Shown here in pieces: positions 43,495 through 55,360 of a stretch of DNA of 64,000 nt. The translations under genes were made by a program, and so were the position numbers. The notes beneath the pieces are model-generated. The model saw only the letters and a list, made by a program, of their open reading frames with translations, had not been told where the DNA came from and searched no databases. Source of the DNA: Blastocladiella emersonii ATCC 22665 (Eukaryota; Blastocladiomycota; Blastocladiomycetes; Blastocladiales; Blastocladiaceae); assembly GCA_025594325.1 (NCBI GenBank), contig JANHCV010000004.1, positions 2,170,001-2,234,000 of the forward strand. The letters run 5' to 3'. The number at the start of each line of letters is the position of its first letter. Position 1 is the stretch's first letter.

Positions 43495-45729
43495 AGTGGC
43501 TCTCGACCGTGTTGTGAAGCGGGATCAGTGAAGATCAAACACTTTCTGCCGCGACCCCCCTTGTGCTCCGCGAGGCGCCGCCGCCCCCGCTCACGACCCG
43601 CTGGCAAACGTCCGAGCAGCCCGACCCCGTGCGGGACGGCACGGTTTGCAACGCGGCAGCCGACCGGTCGGCGACCCCTGAGCTGAGAGCGCGCCGTGGC
43701 GGACCAGAGCTAGGAGGTGGCGGCGGTAGCGTGTGGCGCGACGCGCCCTCTCTGCTGCTGCCGCCACCCGCGCTCGCTCTCGCTCTCGCGGGCGTAGCAT
43801 CCGCGCTCGCGCCACCGTGTCGAGCGCGGCATAACGCGCTTGTTGCGACGAGTTGCGCGATGTGCGGCGGCCAGCTCGGCGCGGGAACTCGCACGCGTCC
43901 GGCGGAACCGTGGCGAACGTTGCCACCACTTCCCGCGCGCGCAGGACCGAGCGCACTACCACCGTTTGCACACACGTACGGCGCACGTTCATGATGATGA
44001 TCGGCGATCATCAGGTGCGAATTCGGTCGCCGAACCCGTGGACCGTGGACGGCGCGATGCGCGGAACCCGATCCGGCCGGCCAATCAACCACCGCCCGAG
44101 CGAGCGAGGTGGCCATGTTGCCGCGCGCGCGTGCAAACGATGAGGCGATGTGGCGAACCGGCTCAGGCGTGGTAAGGTTACCGCGCCGTGCCGCGGACAT
44201 GCGTCGCCCGCGGCACGGCGCCGCGCGAGGGAGCGAATGAGGCTCCGCTGTAACCCGAGCCGCTGGACCCGAGACGCGGTCAGTGCCGACCAGGTCGGTC
44301 GTCGCTAGCCGCGCGTCGAGCCGAGAGAGAGAGGCGACGGCCGCTCGTCGGGCCATGTCCGCGACAGCCTCCCCCGCACTTGTGGCTCGCTATTGTTCGA
44401 TGACTGGGGCCTCTCGCCGACGTCATGTGGGAGCAGCTCGCCATGTGGCCACACTTCGCCTCAGAGCATGAAATTCGAATTCGGGCCGCGGCGAGCCTCA
44501 TCGCAGTCCACCCGCCTTGGGGCGCGGCCGCCGGCCAATCGCAGCGCGCGTTCGCGAGTACAGGCGATGGATGAGGATGGAGCGGGGCGAGGCCATCTCA
44601 ATCTCGCGTCTGGTGCTCGCAGCTCGCGTGCCAGGTCAAGGATCGCCGGCGCCGCCGCTGCCACAAGGCGAAGCGAGAGGAGCGCGAAGTTGCCACCGTT
44701 GCGTGACTGCGATGAATTATCGACCCAGTGCGAGACGGGCCGAGCCGGTACGCGCTAGTGGCCACGGTTCCGTGCGACCTGGTGAGCCGGGGAAATGTGC
44801 GCGAACGCGTTCCGTCCGCGCACGGCACACGCACTGGCCGGTGCCGCGGCGCTTGCTCGGGGCTGCCGCACGAGAGGGCGCGGGCGCGCGAGCGCGCGGT
44901 GGGCGACGAGAACGTTGCGCGGACGGCGGCGCGGACGCGCAACGCGAATGCGGACACGCGCCCGCGGGCCGCGAACAAGAAGGCGTCGCGCGCTCGCTCG
45001 CCTCGCTGGGGTGCGGGGAAACGTGGGGCCACCGCCACTGCAGTGGCGCCGTGCCCGTGATCCCGTGCCCGTGATCGGGCGCAACGCGCAACGCGCACTT
45101 CGCCTCACCGTCGCGTCGCGCCAGCCGCGCAACATGGCCGCCCGCTCCCCTCGCCTCGTGACCTGCTCCATCTTCATTGACGAGCGGGTGGGTCGTGTGA
45201 CCCGCGCGGATCGTTTGAGCTGGGAGACGCGATGACCGGGGCAAGTTTCGCACGGCGATGAGCGCGCAAGTCGGAACTTCTCGGACGCACGCAGGAACGC
45301 GCGGAGGCGCCGGACCTGGTGGCGCGTGGGCGACTTGATTACCCACTGAGCTGATCGTCGTGATGCCGATGCCGATCCCGATGCCGCGCGGGAAATCGTG
45401 GGACCCCACGGCGAGCGGCGCAAGGAGTCCGCGCACCATCGAGCCTTGCGATTCAGATTTTCCCCACTCGGATCGCCGATGATGGCCGTGCAAACAGTTC
45501 AGCACGACCATCGGCATCGATGCAGCGCCACCACCAGACCCTCCGCCTGCCACTCAGTTGCACGCACGCCGGGTCCGATCGATTGCGGTGGCGGAGATCA
45601 ACCATCACGGAATTGGGACACGCGGCCGTCGGGCCCCGATCGATGGCGGCCGCGGCCAGCGAGCGGCGCGCTCCTCTCAAACCATCGAAAGCGCGTGCGG
45701 GCGTGCCAACAAGCGATATGATCCGCCGA

Positions 45730-46345
45730 GAGATGGTCGCAGGATGGCCGCGTCGGGATCGTTCTTACGATCATGTTCCGACCGCACACCTGCCGCACTC
45801 GGCTTTACGAGCGGCGCCGGGCAGCTCACGCACCTCATGCAGTTTGTCCACTGCGACGAGTCCCGTCCACCTTGCGCTCAAGCAGCGAGGGCAGCGATCA
45901 AGAGTGTGAACGCGCGCCAAAAGAGTCGCGTCTCCAACGTCTTGCTTCGCGCCCTGCTCCACCGGTGGTCGCGAGAAGTCCGTGTCATGGTCGTGATCTT
46001 AACCTGATCTTCCACCTGCTGTTCTCGGATTCGCGAGTGGATCAGGGCGGGTCTCCGCGTCCGCACTTCCTGCAGTTTCTCCACATGTTACGCGTTCATC
46101 CCATCTTGCCCCGAAGCACTGAGAGCCATGATCAAGAGTGAGCGCGCACCAGCCGTGACGCGTCACTGTGCCTCGCGACATAAGCTGCCAGCGGTCTCGA
46201 GATGGCCGTGTTGTGATCGTGATCATGACCTGATCCCACACCTGCCGTACTCGGCTTCGCGAGCAGATCACGGCAACCCTCGTCTTTGATGCAGTCCCCC
46301 CACACGTCGCGCGTTCGTTCCGTCTTCCGCCGAGACGAGCCCCGC
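45730..46345. repeat. Three-copy degenerate 227-bp tandem repeat
   Basis: Anchor words recur at 45785 (cacacctgccgcactcggct), about 46011 (ccacctgctgttctcggatt) and 46238 (cacacctgccgtactcggct), that is 226 and 227 bases apart. Each unit also has an upstream ggtcgtgatc-atgacctgat-like block and a downstream block with a gcag...tccac segment and a gatcaagagtg segment (units 1 and 2). Copies are diverged and carry no intact frame across units. Confidence 0.7.
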
Positions 46346-47544
46346 AACACGAGTCGCGACGCGACGCGTCGCCGCCGTCTTGCTCCACACGCCGCTGCTC
46401 GCGTCTCTCATCACCCCTCGCGCCTCCCACTTCCTTGTCGCGTCCCTCGTCGAGACAATGAGCAACGCGGGGGTAACAATAAACCGGCGAAGCAACAAGC
46501 CGCACGGGGGAGAGAGATAGCGGAGAAGCTGGCCGCTGCGGGCGGTACTTGTTCGCGATCATGCGTCTCATCACCGCGCCTGGTTCCCCCGCGCGTGCGT
46601 GAGAGGCAGCACCATCAAGGGGGCATCAATCAGCGGGCAGGGAGAGCAAGCCCGCGCGTGCTAACACTGCTCGCGGACAGGGCCGCGACGCGCGCGTGCG
46701 GGGGAGCCCCTGAAGGCGCCATTTCGAGCACAATTCATGCACGGCGGCGGTGACGGTGACGGTGACGGGGCGGGGGGCGAAATTACACGTCACCGCTGCC
46801 CCCTGATCTTGCCGCGAGCGTGTGCGCGCGAACGCTCGCGGCCGCGCCATCAAGGTCGACAGGCAAGGTTGCCAATTTGAGGGGCACTCACACACTCGAG
46901 TGCGCGCGACCGCGCGACCGCGCGCCTGCGACCGCGATCCAATCAAGCAGCCCCTCAAACGTAGACTGCCGCGCGAACGTGTACGCGGACACCGCGGGAA
47001 CGCAAAGGCGCGAGCCGGTGCATCCCTGCTTGCTGGGGACCCGTGAGAATTAGATCGCGATGCGCCAAGTCCCGGGCCGCGCGACCAGCTGAAATCGGCG
47101 ATGGCCATGGCCAGCTTCTGTTCGCGGACGCCCCGGTTACGCGCGGCCACGTCACGATGCGTCTGAGCCCAAGGGACGCCGCTGCTGCCCTCGTGCGCCA
47201 CGTCCGCGCAGGGTGGTGTTACGCGGGGGTCGCGATGCTGCAAGTGGATCCGGCTGCAGCTCGCGACGGACACGAGCCACACCTCGGCCGGCACTTTATG
47301 CAGCCCCTAAATATGCTCATGGCGCGCGGCTCGGACCCACATGGAGCGATGGCGATGGCGATGGCCACAGCGATGAGGCCGGCTCGATGGCCACGTTCGC
47401 GATCCTCCTCCATCTTCGCTCGCTCGCGCGTGGAGGCGAGCGCGTGCGCGCGCCGGCGCGGATCAACGGATCTTCGAGGGTTGTCGGTGTACGCGCACGC
47501 GCCGTGCGCGCGGACGCGAGAGAGACAAATTAGCTGAGATGCGA

Positions 47545-47570
47545 GGCCACGGTGGCCACGGTGGCCACGG
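47545..47570. repeat. GGCCACGGT short tandem repeat
   Basis: Three copies of ggccacggt in a row. A nearly identical stretch occurs at 55680-55705 in another intergenic region. Confidence 0.75.
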
Positions 47571-48423
47571 CCCTCGGACCCACCGGCCGGCCATCACTCG
47601 CGCTTGTTTGGACCTCCGCTGCAGTGGGCAGCATGGCCACCGCTCACCGCGATGGACACGTCAGTGGCGGTGGCGGTGGCGAAGAGCGCTGAAACGAGGT
47701 CGCGAGCAGCGATTGGGCCACCGTGGTCGCTCATTCAGGGGCAGCGTCAGGGGTAGTCGCAGTTTGGCCCACCTGCGGCACAGGGTGGCGCGGGCCGGGC
47801 GGAAGTTTCCTCTCGCCTTCGCCGCCCGGACACGAACGTGCCGCGCTCGAGAACGTGGTGGCCGCAGTGCACCGCATGGGGTCTGCGGCGATGATGTTGC
47901 GCGCGCGTGCGCGCGATCCGGCCCGGGCCGCAGCAATGTTTGCGCTGTCTGATCCGAGCGTGATGCTGGTGGCGGAGGGCCCGGAATGACGTCGACGCAG
48001 GGTTGCATCTCATCTTCAGCGAGCCCGCTCGCGACGCGTCGAGGTGGCCGCGGCTGCGCCACCCTGGCCGCGCCGATTTTCAACGCGGACCTGAAACACG
48101 GGCACGCAAGCGCGCGTGCGAGTGCCACAGTTGGCGTGTGGCGGTGGCGCCAGCTTCCATGCGCTCGGACGCCACCGCCGCAACGCCACAGGCAAATCCG
48201 ACCGCGCGGACCACGCGCGCGTGTCCGCACCGCGGCGAGCTGCGCGGGAAAATGGGGCCTCATTTTTCTTGCGTCGATTAAACCGCTTGCGCTGGTCGCA
48301 GTCACGCGTTCGGTTCAACGGTTTCGTGACTGAGGTGCGGCGTGAGGTGAGGCGAAGACGAGGGAGATCAGCGAATTCATCACGTTGCTCGCGCACGCGC
48401 ACGCGCCCGGAGGCCAGCAGCCC

Positions 48424-48449
48424 GACGCGACGCGACGCGACGCGACGCG
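48424..48449. repeat. GACGC pentanucleotide microsatellite
   Basis: Five perfect tandem copies of gacgc, ending gacgcg. It lies inside the gene-poor island. Confidence 0.85.
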
Positions 48450-51400
48450 TCGTTCATCTCGATCAACTTCTACCACTCGGCCCGGACGCGTCTTGGACTC
48501 TACGCTAGCTATCTGCTCTGTTGCAGCAGCTTCCGACTCGAGCTCGACAGCGGGTGCGCCTGACCACTGCAAGAGCAACACGTGAGTTGAATTTCTACGA
48601 CGACTGCCCGCCTCGCTCGGCCCGTTCCCATCACGGCAACCTCATCTCATTTGCCAGCGCCGCGCGCAGCGCTCGCCCGCGCGGGCCCACGCGGCCGCCC
48701 GCGTTCGCGCGATGCGATCATAGACCGCGCGTTCCGACCGCGTTGCGCAATCGGGCGCTGGCCGCCCACGAACGCGAGTCCGAGCCCGTTCTTGGCACCG
48801 CAGCGCGCGTGCGCGCGTGGCCAGTGGTGCCCGAGCCGGCGCCTTGTCTCGCCTCAACGTTCCATGATCGGAATCGCCCGCGCGGTTTCCTCCGGCAAGG
48901 AAGCGCCGCGTCATGCTGCGATGGTAGGCTTGCGCTGTGTCCCAGGACCGCGCGGCCGCGGTGGTCGGCGCGGAAGTGCGGGTGTCAGTCACGGTGAGGA
49001 AGGTCGTTCATTACGCGGTGGCGGCCGCCCGCGTTCGTGGGAGAGAGAAAGGAAGGATGCTCAACAAGAAGGTCTGCGGGCCGGAACGCGCGTTCGACAC
49101 GAGGAAGACTCCAACGCGCACCCATCGATCGGCGCCTCGATCATGGCCTTGTTCCCGCCGCCGCGCCGTGCCATGACAAGGCGTGACGTGGACTCGCGCG
49201 CTCATGCGCTCGCTCGGGAGGCATGACACGTCCGTAAGTGGGAAGTGCGCCATGCGGTGGGAGCCTATCGCCAGCCGCCATGGGCAGGGGAAGAGCGGGG
49301 TCGATGCCTCCGTGTGCTCGCGCACACGGCGCAGTATCCACCCGCGATAGCAAGTCGGAGCTCGCATGGCGCAACACGTTCGCGGACCTCGGAATACCGC
49401 CCCTTGCCCGATACGCGATGAAGCTCCCCGCATCGCGCGATCCTCGGCTGTGGCCGGATGGGCGCGCATGCGAGGATGCATGCACACGTCACCTGGAATG
49501 TCTGCATTCGCGTTGGGCTGTCCGCGCGCATGCCCGCGTGATGGGCGGGCGGACCATTTCACGGAACATCGCCCTGCCAAAGGTTTTCCTCCGAGCGATG
49601 GGCCGTGCCGGCGGCGCGCTGCGCCACAAGCACGTTCGCGATGCCGACGGGATCTCATTCGCTTCATTGCCGATAGGAGGACTCGGGAGTCATGCTGGTA
49701 CTCCAGTGCGCGAGTGGCGCGATGCGCAACGGATGGCCGGGGCTCAGTTGACCGACAATCGCCATCGCCGCGCGTCACCGACTCGCATTTAAACCGTGAT
49801 CTAGCCCTGATCTACCATATCAACGCGTCAAATTTTGACGTAGAATGGTGGCGCTAGTCAAACTTCACCTTACCTGAGGAGTTCGAGTCCCGAGCTTGCC
49901 TGTGAGCTGTCCGAGCGAACAGGATCAGTGACGGCCGCGAATCGCCTCACGCGTTTCCGCGTTCGCCGTTACTCAGCAGCCGATGGTGTGAACGGCGTAG
50001 CGTGCGACCTGATCGCAGCCTCGTCGCGTACAGCTCATGACCATCGCGCGGGAATTCTCGGCGCTCCCTCCAATCGGCGCCCGGTGTGGCGCGGGCGGGA
50101 ACACATGTCCGCGGCCGCAGCGACGCGCAGTTCATGACCGTTCGCTCGACGCCGCCCAGGTTCATGCCGTTCACATCGAGCGAACCACAATGCAAGCGCG
50201 CTGAGACGACCGCGAGAGCGAATCGTAGTTGACCGTGCGGCTGGAAAGTTGCTGCAAGCGTCGCCGTGGCGCGTCGCACTCGCTTCGCGTTGCGTATCAC
50301 GCCATGCCGTCGCAGCCACCCACCGGCGACGACCGCGACGCCACTACGCTCCCGTCCGAGCCGGCGGAGCGGGAACGCGTTCGCACGAGGCAACGCAACG
50401 GCTGCTGCTGCGCACGTTAGTCAGTGGCGCGGTGGCGGCGGGTTCATGAACTCCGCGCCGGTCGCCCATAGCTGGCCCCAGAACCCAGAATTAGACGATG
50501 GACGAGCGAGCGATCGTTCGATTGTGTACGCTCGAGACAAGGTTTTGATGGTGGCGAGACGCGGCCGCGGTCGCGGGAGTGCGGCACTCGACCAGATTAC
50601 GGCGAGGTCAGTGATTCGTCGTCTGATAATGCGGCGGCGCGGGCCCGCATGGCAGAATGGTGGCGCAGCCGCCGGCCTGGAGCACAACGAAAGGTTCAAC
50701 TCACTCCCCCAACATCAATCCGCGGCGACGCGATAGAGGGCCACGACGAGTCATCGACCTCGCCTCGTGGTGGGCGAGGCCGGCTCGGCCGAGTTTGCGG
50801 CGGAATTCTGTCGAGAATGAAGAAGCGCGCGCGCACTCGCGAGCTGAGGCAAAGTGAAGAAGCAAACAAGCGAGCGAAGCACGGCGGCGGCGGCGGCGCC
50901 GCGTGGATGGTCGGATCGTCTCACTCATCAAACGTTCTTCTTCTGCGGCACGTCGCAGCCGCCCGCGCCGCCACCGCCACCGAGAGTGAGAGAGAGACCA
51001 GAAGTGTCGGCGCCGGAAGCTGGTGAGTGGCCAGGGCCTGTGCCGTTCTCGCGGCGCGCGCGCGCACCAGCCGCGCAGCTGCGTCGACTTGGCACCGGGC
51101 ACCCGCTGCTAAGCACTGCGCCGGTGGAGCCCGAGGTGGGGCCTACGGCTCCGCATCGAGGTGCTGTTTGCGTTTGAAGTCTTCGAAGGGCCATCACGAG
51201 TGTGCGCAGTGGCGAAGAAGCGGATTCGACGTCGACGACGCGTGCGGCTCGCTCAACGCGACGCGCCACAGCGTGCGTGACATGAAACGCTCCCTCGCGG
51301 CCCCGAAGCGTCGTGATCGAGCAAAGCACACGCGGGACGCGTCATGAACGCGTCTGACGGAGGATGACGGCGCGCGGGCCTTGTTCACGGCGGTGAAGCT

Positions 51401-53071
51401 TTCTTGGTTTCGCGGGGGTCAAGTCAAGCGGGTGGAGCGTGACGACGGGGACGCGCGATGGGAGACATGACTGGATCTGACGGAGGCCTCTCCCCTCACC
51501 TCGACCGCGACGGTCCCTGAGCCCCGATGCGACCGGGGCGTGGATGTCGGGTCGAGGTGAGGTGGGCGACGCGCGGCCACGCGTCGACCGGGCGGGGTGC
51601 GAGACGCGCGACGCGCACTCGGTGATCGTGACGAACCACACGGCGCGATCGGGACTCAGGGTCGCGCACGATGGGTCACGATGATGGCGGCGGTGAGAGA
51701 CGGAAGCAATGGGCGGGATGGGGCGGGAGTGGGAGAGGGATCAGCGTGACGGGTCGCGAAGCAAGCAAGCGCGACAGCGACTACGGCGGAAGGGACCGTG
51801 ATCCTGTCGTGATGGTCAAGTCACTTTCGAGCGAACGAAAGGACCGGGATCCACGTCGAGGACGAGCGCGTGGTGGCCGAGGCGGCGAGGGCCGGCCGAC
51901 GCGACCCTCACGGCGATGACGACGCGAGCGGGTCGCGACGCGTGAAGCGGGCTCGAGGCCGCGCGCGTTTGCTTCTCCTCTCAAACCAGCGCGAAAGTGA
52001 GCGAACCGTGAGGGAAAGGTGCTATATTGGCAATGCAGGAGGTCGCGGGCCGTGCCTCCCTGTCAGTCATCGCTGGTCACGGTGCCGCAGGGCAGGGCAG
52101 GGCCGGGGACAGAGGCCCGTGTGGTTCGGCGGCGGTGGTGCGCTGAGCGGCGGGCGCGTTTTCTTGTTACGCGGGGCTCACGGGCGGGCGCGGTTGGTGG
52201 GACGCGGCGTGCGGGGGAGGGCGCAATATGGGGCCAGACACCCTCGGTCTCCCCGCACCGGCGCGCGGGAGCGGAGCGAACCTTCTCCGCTGGCAATCTC
52301 GGCCGGCGCGCGCGCACACGCACGCGGACACGCGGCGCGGCGCGCCCATATCCAGACACCCGCGCAATATGGGCCCACCCACCCCCGCCCGCCCGCCGCG
52401 CGCCGCGCCGCGCCCCGCGCGAGGAGGCGCCTCGCCTCGCTCCGCACGCGCGGCCCAGGCCCAAGGCGACCACGACGCGGAGGGAACAGAAAAAAAAAAA
52501 TGCCGGCCCGGCGCACCACAGCAGCCCTGCCGCCCAGTGCCTGCCGGGCCCGGCGGCCGGCCAGAGCCGCGGATCTCGCCCTCGCTCTCCCCCGCCCGTC
52601 CCGCCCGCCCCCCGCACGCCCGCCCGATTCCATAAAACCCCCACGGACCCGCGCGGTCTCGGCCTGCCCTCCACCTCACCCGCCCTGCCCGCCCTCCTCC
52701 CCTCCCTCCACCCTCGATCGCTCGGCCCTCGGCCCGCCCTGCGACGACGCCGCCACGACACGACATCCGAACGACGACTCGCCGACTCGACGACACTCGA
52801 CTCGCCGACCTCCGACCGACGCCGCCCGCCTGCCTCCTGTCGCCGTCCCCACCCTCACCCCCCCCCCCGTCTGTCCACTTCCCCGCGACCGACGCGTCGC
52901 GCCGACCTCGACCAGACTCGCCTCCAATCATCACGCGGGCCATCACTGTGCTCTGCCGCCCTCCCTCCACTCCGTTGCGCACCTCGACCGGCCGGCCATC
53001 ATCAGCCTGCCCATCATCCTCCCGCCTTCCCACGCACCACCCACCCCTCCACCACCACCCTCTCGACCAAG

Positions 53072-55360
53072 ATGCCCGGCAGCACCTTCAACGTCAAGAA
53101 CCTGACCATCACGGTCCCGTCGCAGTCGATTGCGCCCCTGTACCCGTCGTCGTCCACGTCGACACTCGCGCCGTCGCCGCGCAGCTCGGTGCCGGCCGCC
53201 GAGCCCGCGCCGCTGACCACGTCGCACGTGCGCACGTTCGCGGCCGACGGCCGCATCGACGACACGCGCCCGCTCAAGCGCCGCCGCAACAACCCGTTCG
53301 AGCAGCAGCAGCAGCCGCCGACCCCGCTCACGCCCACGAGCGCGACGGGCGTCGAGGCCTTTGCCGCGGCCGCGGCCGTCGGCGGCACGTCGACCATCAC
53401 GCCGCCCTCGGGCGGCCTCCGCCACGGCCAGCAGCAGCACCACCACCAGCACCAGTACTCGCACTTTGCCGCGCACCAGCAGGCGCAGCTCCTCCAGCAC
53501 CAGCAGCTGCCGCTCACGCCGACGACCCCGCAGGCCATGGTCGCGGTGGCCGCGGCGGCGCCCGTGTCGGGCCACTACCACCACGCGTACCAGTACGCGA
53601 CGGTCCAGCACCAGCACCAGTACGCGCACGCGCACCCGCCGTCGGCGCTGCGCCGGCCCTCGCTGCCGCCGCTCGTGTCGGTTGTCGGCGTGCCGTCGGT
53701 CAACGAGAACGCGCGCGTGCAGGTGGTGACGCCGGCGCCGGCCTCGGCCATCGACATGGTCGCGGACTCGCGCGGGCTCAACCCGTTCGAGCACCCGGCG
53801 GCCAAGTCGTCGGTGTCCATGACGTCGAGCCCCGCGCTCGCGCTCCTGTTCCACCGCGAGGCCGCCAACAACCACGGCCGCCAGTACCTCGCCGAGCACA
53901 CGGACATGGCCGGCGGCCAGATGGTCAGTGTCGCGCGCCACGCGGCTCTCGAGTGGCTCATCTGGGTATGTTTTCTCCTCTCTTCTCTTCCTTGGTGGGT
54001 GGTGGGTGGTGGCGGCGGCGGGCGAGCGGGCTCCGGGTCGAGGTGCTTCGTCACCAACGACGCTCGGACCCAATCAACCGCAGCCCCGATCGCGGCGCCG
54101 ATCCCGATCCGCCCGTTTCGCCGGCGTGTACGCGGCAGGCGGGGATTGTGGCGAGCTGCATGTCTGCACCGAGCGGGCGGCGGCGGCGGCGACCGGTGGC
54201 GGCGCGCGTTGCGCCACTCGGCGCCGAGCTCGCCACAAACCCACCACCTCTCCTCCCCACCTTCGCCACATCTTCGCCCGAGCCACCCGAAAGAACTGCA
54301 TGCTAACCTCGCGCAACACGTTCTCCTGCAGGTCAACTCGCAGCGCTCGTACCGCTACACGACCGACACCATGTGCGTCGCGGCCACCTTCATGGACCGG
54401 TACCTCGCGGCGCAGTCGGCGCGCACGTCCTCGTCGAGCAGCAGCAGCAGCGGCGCGGCGTCGCCCGCGGCCAAGTCGGCCGGCTCCCCGGTCGCCGGGT
54501 CGCAGCGGTCGTCGTCGGCGGCGCTCGAGCACCTCGAGATGCTGCGCGGCAAGCCCGGGGCCGTGCCCGTGTGCCTGTGGCGCACGTACGACTGGCGGTT
54601 GCTCGCGCTCGTGTGCCTGTCGCTGGCGGCCAAGATGGTCGAGGAGTACGACGACCCCATGATGCGCGACATGGCCAGCCTCGACTTCAAGCCCGACCAC
54701 GTCCGCAAGATGCAGCTCGAGGTGGCCAAGGCGCTCGCCTTCAACATGTCGTGCGCGTCGCCCGTCAACTTCATCCACGAGTACCTGGCGCAGCCCGAGA
54801 TCGTGCGCCTCGTGACCGAGCTTCTGCCCGCGGCCGCGCCCGCGTCGCCATCGACGGCCGAGTCGACGACCGAGACGTCGGCGCCACGGCAGCCCGACGG
54901 CGCGCTCGAGCAGTGGGCCGGCATGCTCGCGCCCGAGGTGTCGCGGCCGCTGGTGGCTATTGCCGAGCAGTACCTGATGGTGTCGCTGTCGTCACCCGAG
55001 TCGGCCGTGTACAAGGCGAGCGAGCGCGCGCTCGCGGCGCTCAACGTGGCGCTCGACGTGCAGTCGATCAAGCTCAACTCGGTCACGGTCACGGCCGCCG
55101 ACGGGTCGCGCCGCGTCCAGTACTCGAACAAGTCGCTCATCCTCGGCTTCATCGGCGCCGCGGCCTACTACACGGCCCAGCGCGCCAACGACTGCCGCGA
55201 CGTGTTCCTGCGCATGCTGCCCCGCGAGCACTTCTTCGCCCCGCCCGCGGCCGCGACCTCCGCGGCACCGGCCGTCGCCGTCTCCGCTGGCTCGGTGGCG
55301 GCCGCGGCCGCGGCCATGGCGTGCTCGCACGCGTCGGTGCCCCAGGGCATGGCCATGTAA
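53072..55360 (+). CDS. Cyclin-box protein with split, Ser-rich-inserted cyclin fold
   Basis: Join 53072-53965 and 54332-55360: 640 residues. The N-terminal half is low complexity (Gln/His/Ala/Pro; QQQHHHQHQYSHF) with NNPFEQQQQ and LNPFEH motifs. The cyclin N-terminal fold starts about 285 (GGQMVSVARHAALEWLIW), crosses the splice into VNSQRSYRYTTDTMCVAATF and MDRYLA, then after a 35-residue Ser/Ala insert continues YDWRLLALVCLSLAAKMVEE. This resembles G1/B-type cyclins that activate a cell-cycle CDK. No clear destruction box RxxL was identified. The intron is 366 nt (53966-54331, GTATGT...CAG); it is divisible by three and has no stop, so unspliced RNA would also be translatable. ATG 53072 is the first ATG of a frame that is open from 52019. 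Which cyclin class is unsettled. Confidence 0.85.
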   Translation: MPGSTFNVKNLTITVPSQSIAPLYPSSSTSTLAPSPRSSVPAAEPAPLTTSHVRTFAADGRIDDTRPLKRRRNNPFEQQQQPPTPLTPTSATGVEAFAAAAAVGGTSTITPPSGGLRHGQQQHHHQHQYSHFAAHQQAQLLQHQQLPLTPTTPQAMVAVAAAAPVSGHYHHAYQYATVQHQHQYAHAHPPSALRRPSLPPLVSVVGVPSVNENARVQVVTPAPASAIDMVADSRGLNPFEHPAAKSSVSMTSSPALALLFHREAANNHGRQYLAEHTDMAGGQMVSVARHAALEWLIWVCFLLSSLPWWVVGGGGGGRAGSGSRCFVTNDARTQSTAAPIAAPIPIRPFRRRVRGRRGLWRAACLHRAGGGGGDRWRRALRHSAPSSPQTHHLSSPPSPHLRPSHPKELHANLAQHVLLQVNSQRSYRYTTDTMCVAATFMDRYLAAQSARTSSSSSSSSGAASPAAKSAGSPVAGSQRSSSAALEHLEMLRGKPGAVPVCLWRTYDWRLLALVCLSLAAKMVEEYDDPMMRDMASLDFKPDHVRKMQLEVAKALAFNMSCASPVNFIHEYLAQPEIVRLVTELLPAAAPASPSTAESTTETSAPRQPDGALEQWAGMLAPEVSRPLVAIAEQYLMVSLSSPESAVYKASERALAALNVALDVQSIKLNSVTVTAADGSRRVQYSNKSLILGFIGAAAYYTAQRANDCRDVFLRMLPREHFFAPPAAATSAAPAVAVSAGSVAAAAAAMACSHASVPQGMAM

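Larger units (their letters stand above)
43495..53071. other. Long gene-poor island right of eIF2D
   Basis: About 9.6 kb without a recognisable gene. Open frames on both strands are short or low complexity. There are no retroelement or transposase motifs, no rRNA and no convincing tRNA. A 227-bp tandem repeat (three copies) lies at about 45730-46345, a pentamer repeat at 48424-48449, and a GGCCACGGT repeat at 47545-47570. The last 900 bases before 53072 are extremely C/G-rich and free of stop codons in one plus frame, but hold no ATG; they probably form the cyclin promoter and leader. Confidence 0.5.

Noticed and set aside
43535-44356. Minus-strand ORF of about 270 codons after eIF2D
   Set aside because: Low-complexity Arg/Ala/Ser translation without any recognisable motif or good splice signals.
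49860-49910. tRNA-like gttcgagtcc sequence
   Set aside because: The flanking bases do not form a T stem and no matching A box or acceptor stem is found upstream.
52019-53071. N-terminal extension of the cyclin by about 350 codons
   Set aside because: The frame is open but contains no ATG before 53072 and is low-complexity Arg/Pro/Ala.
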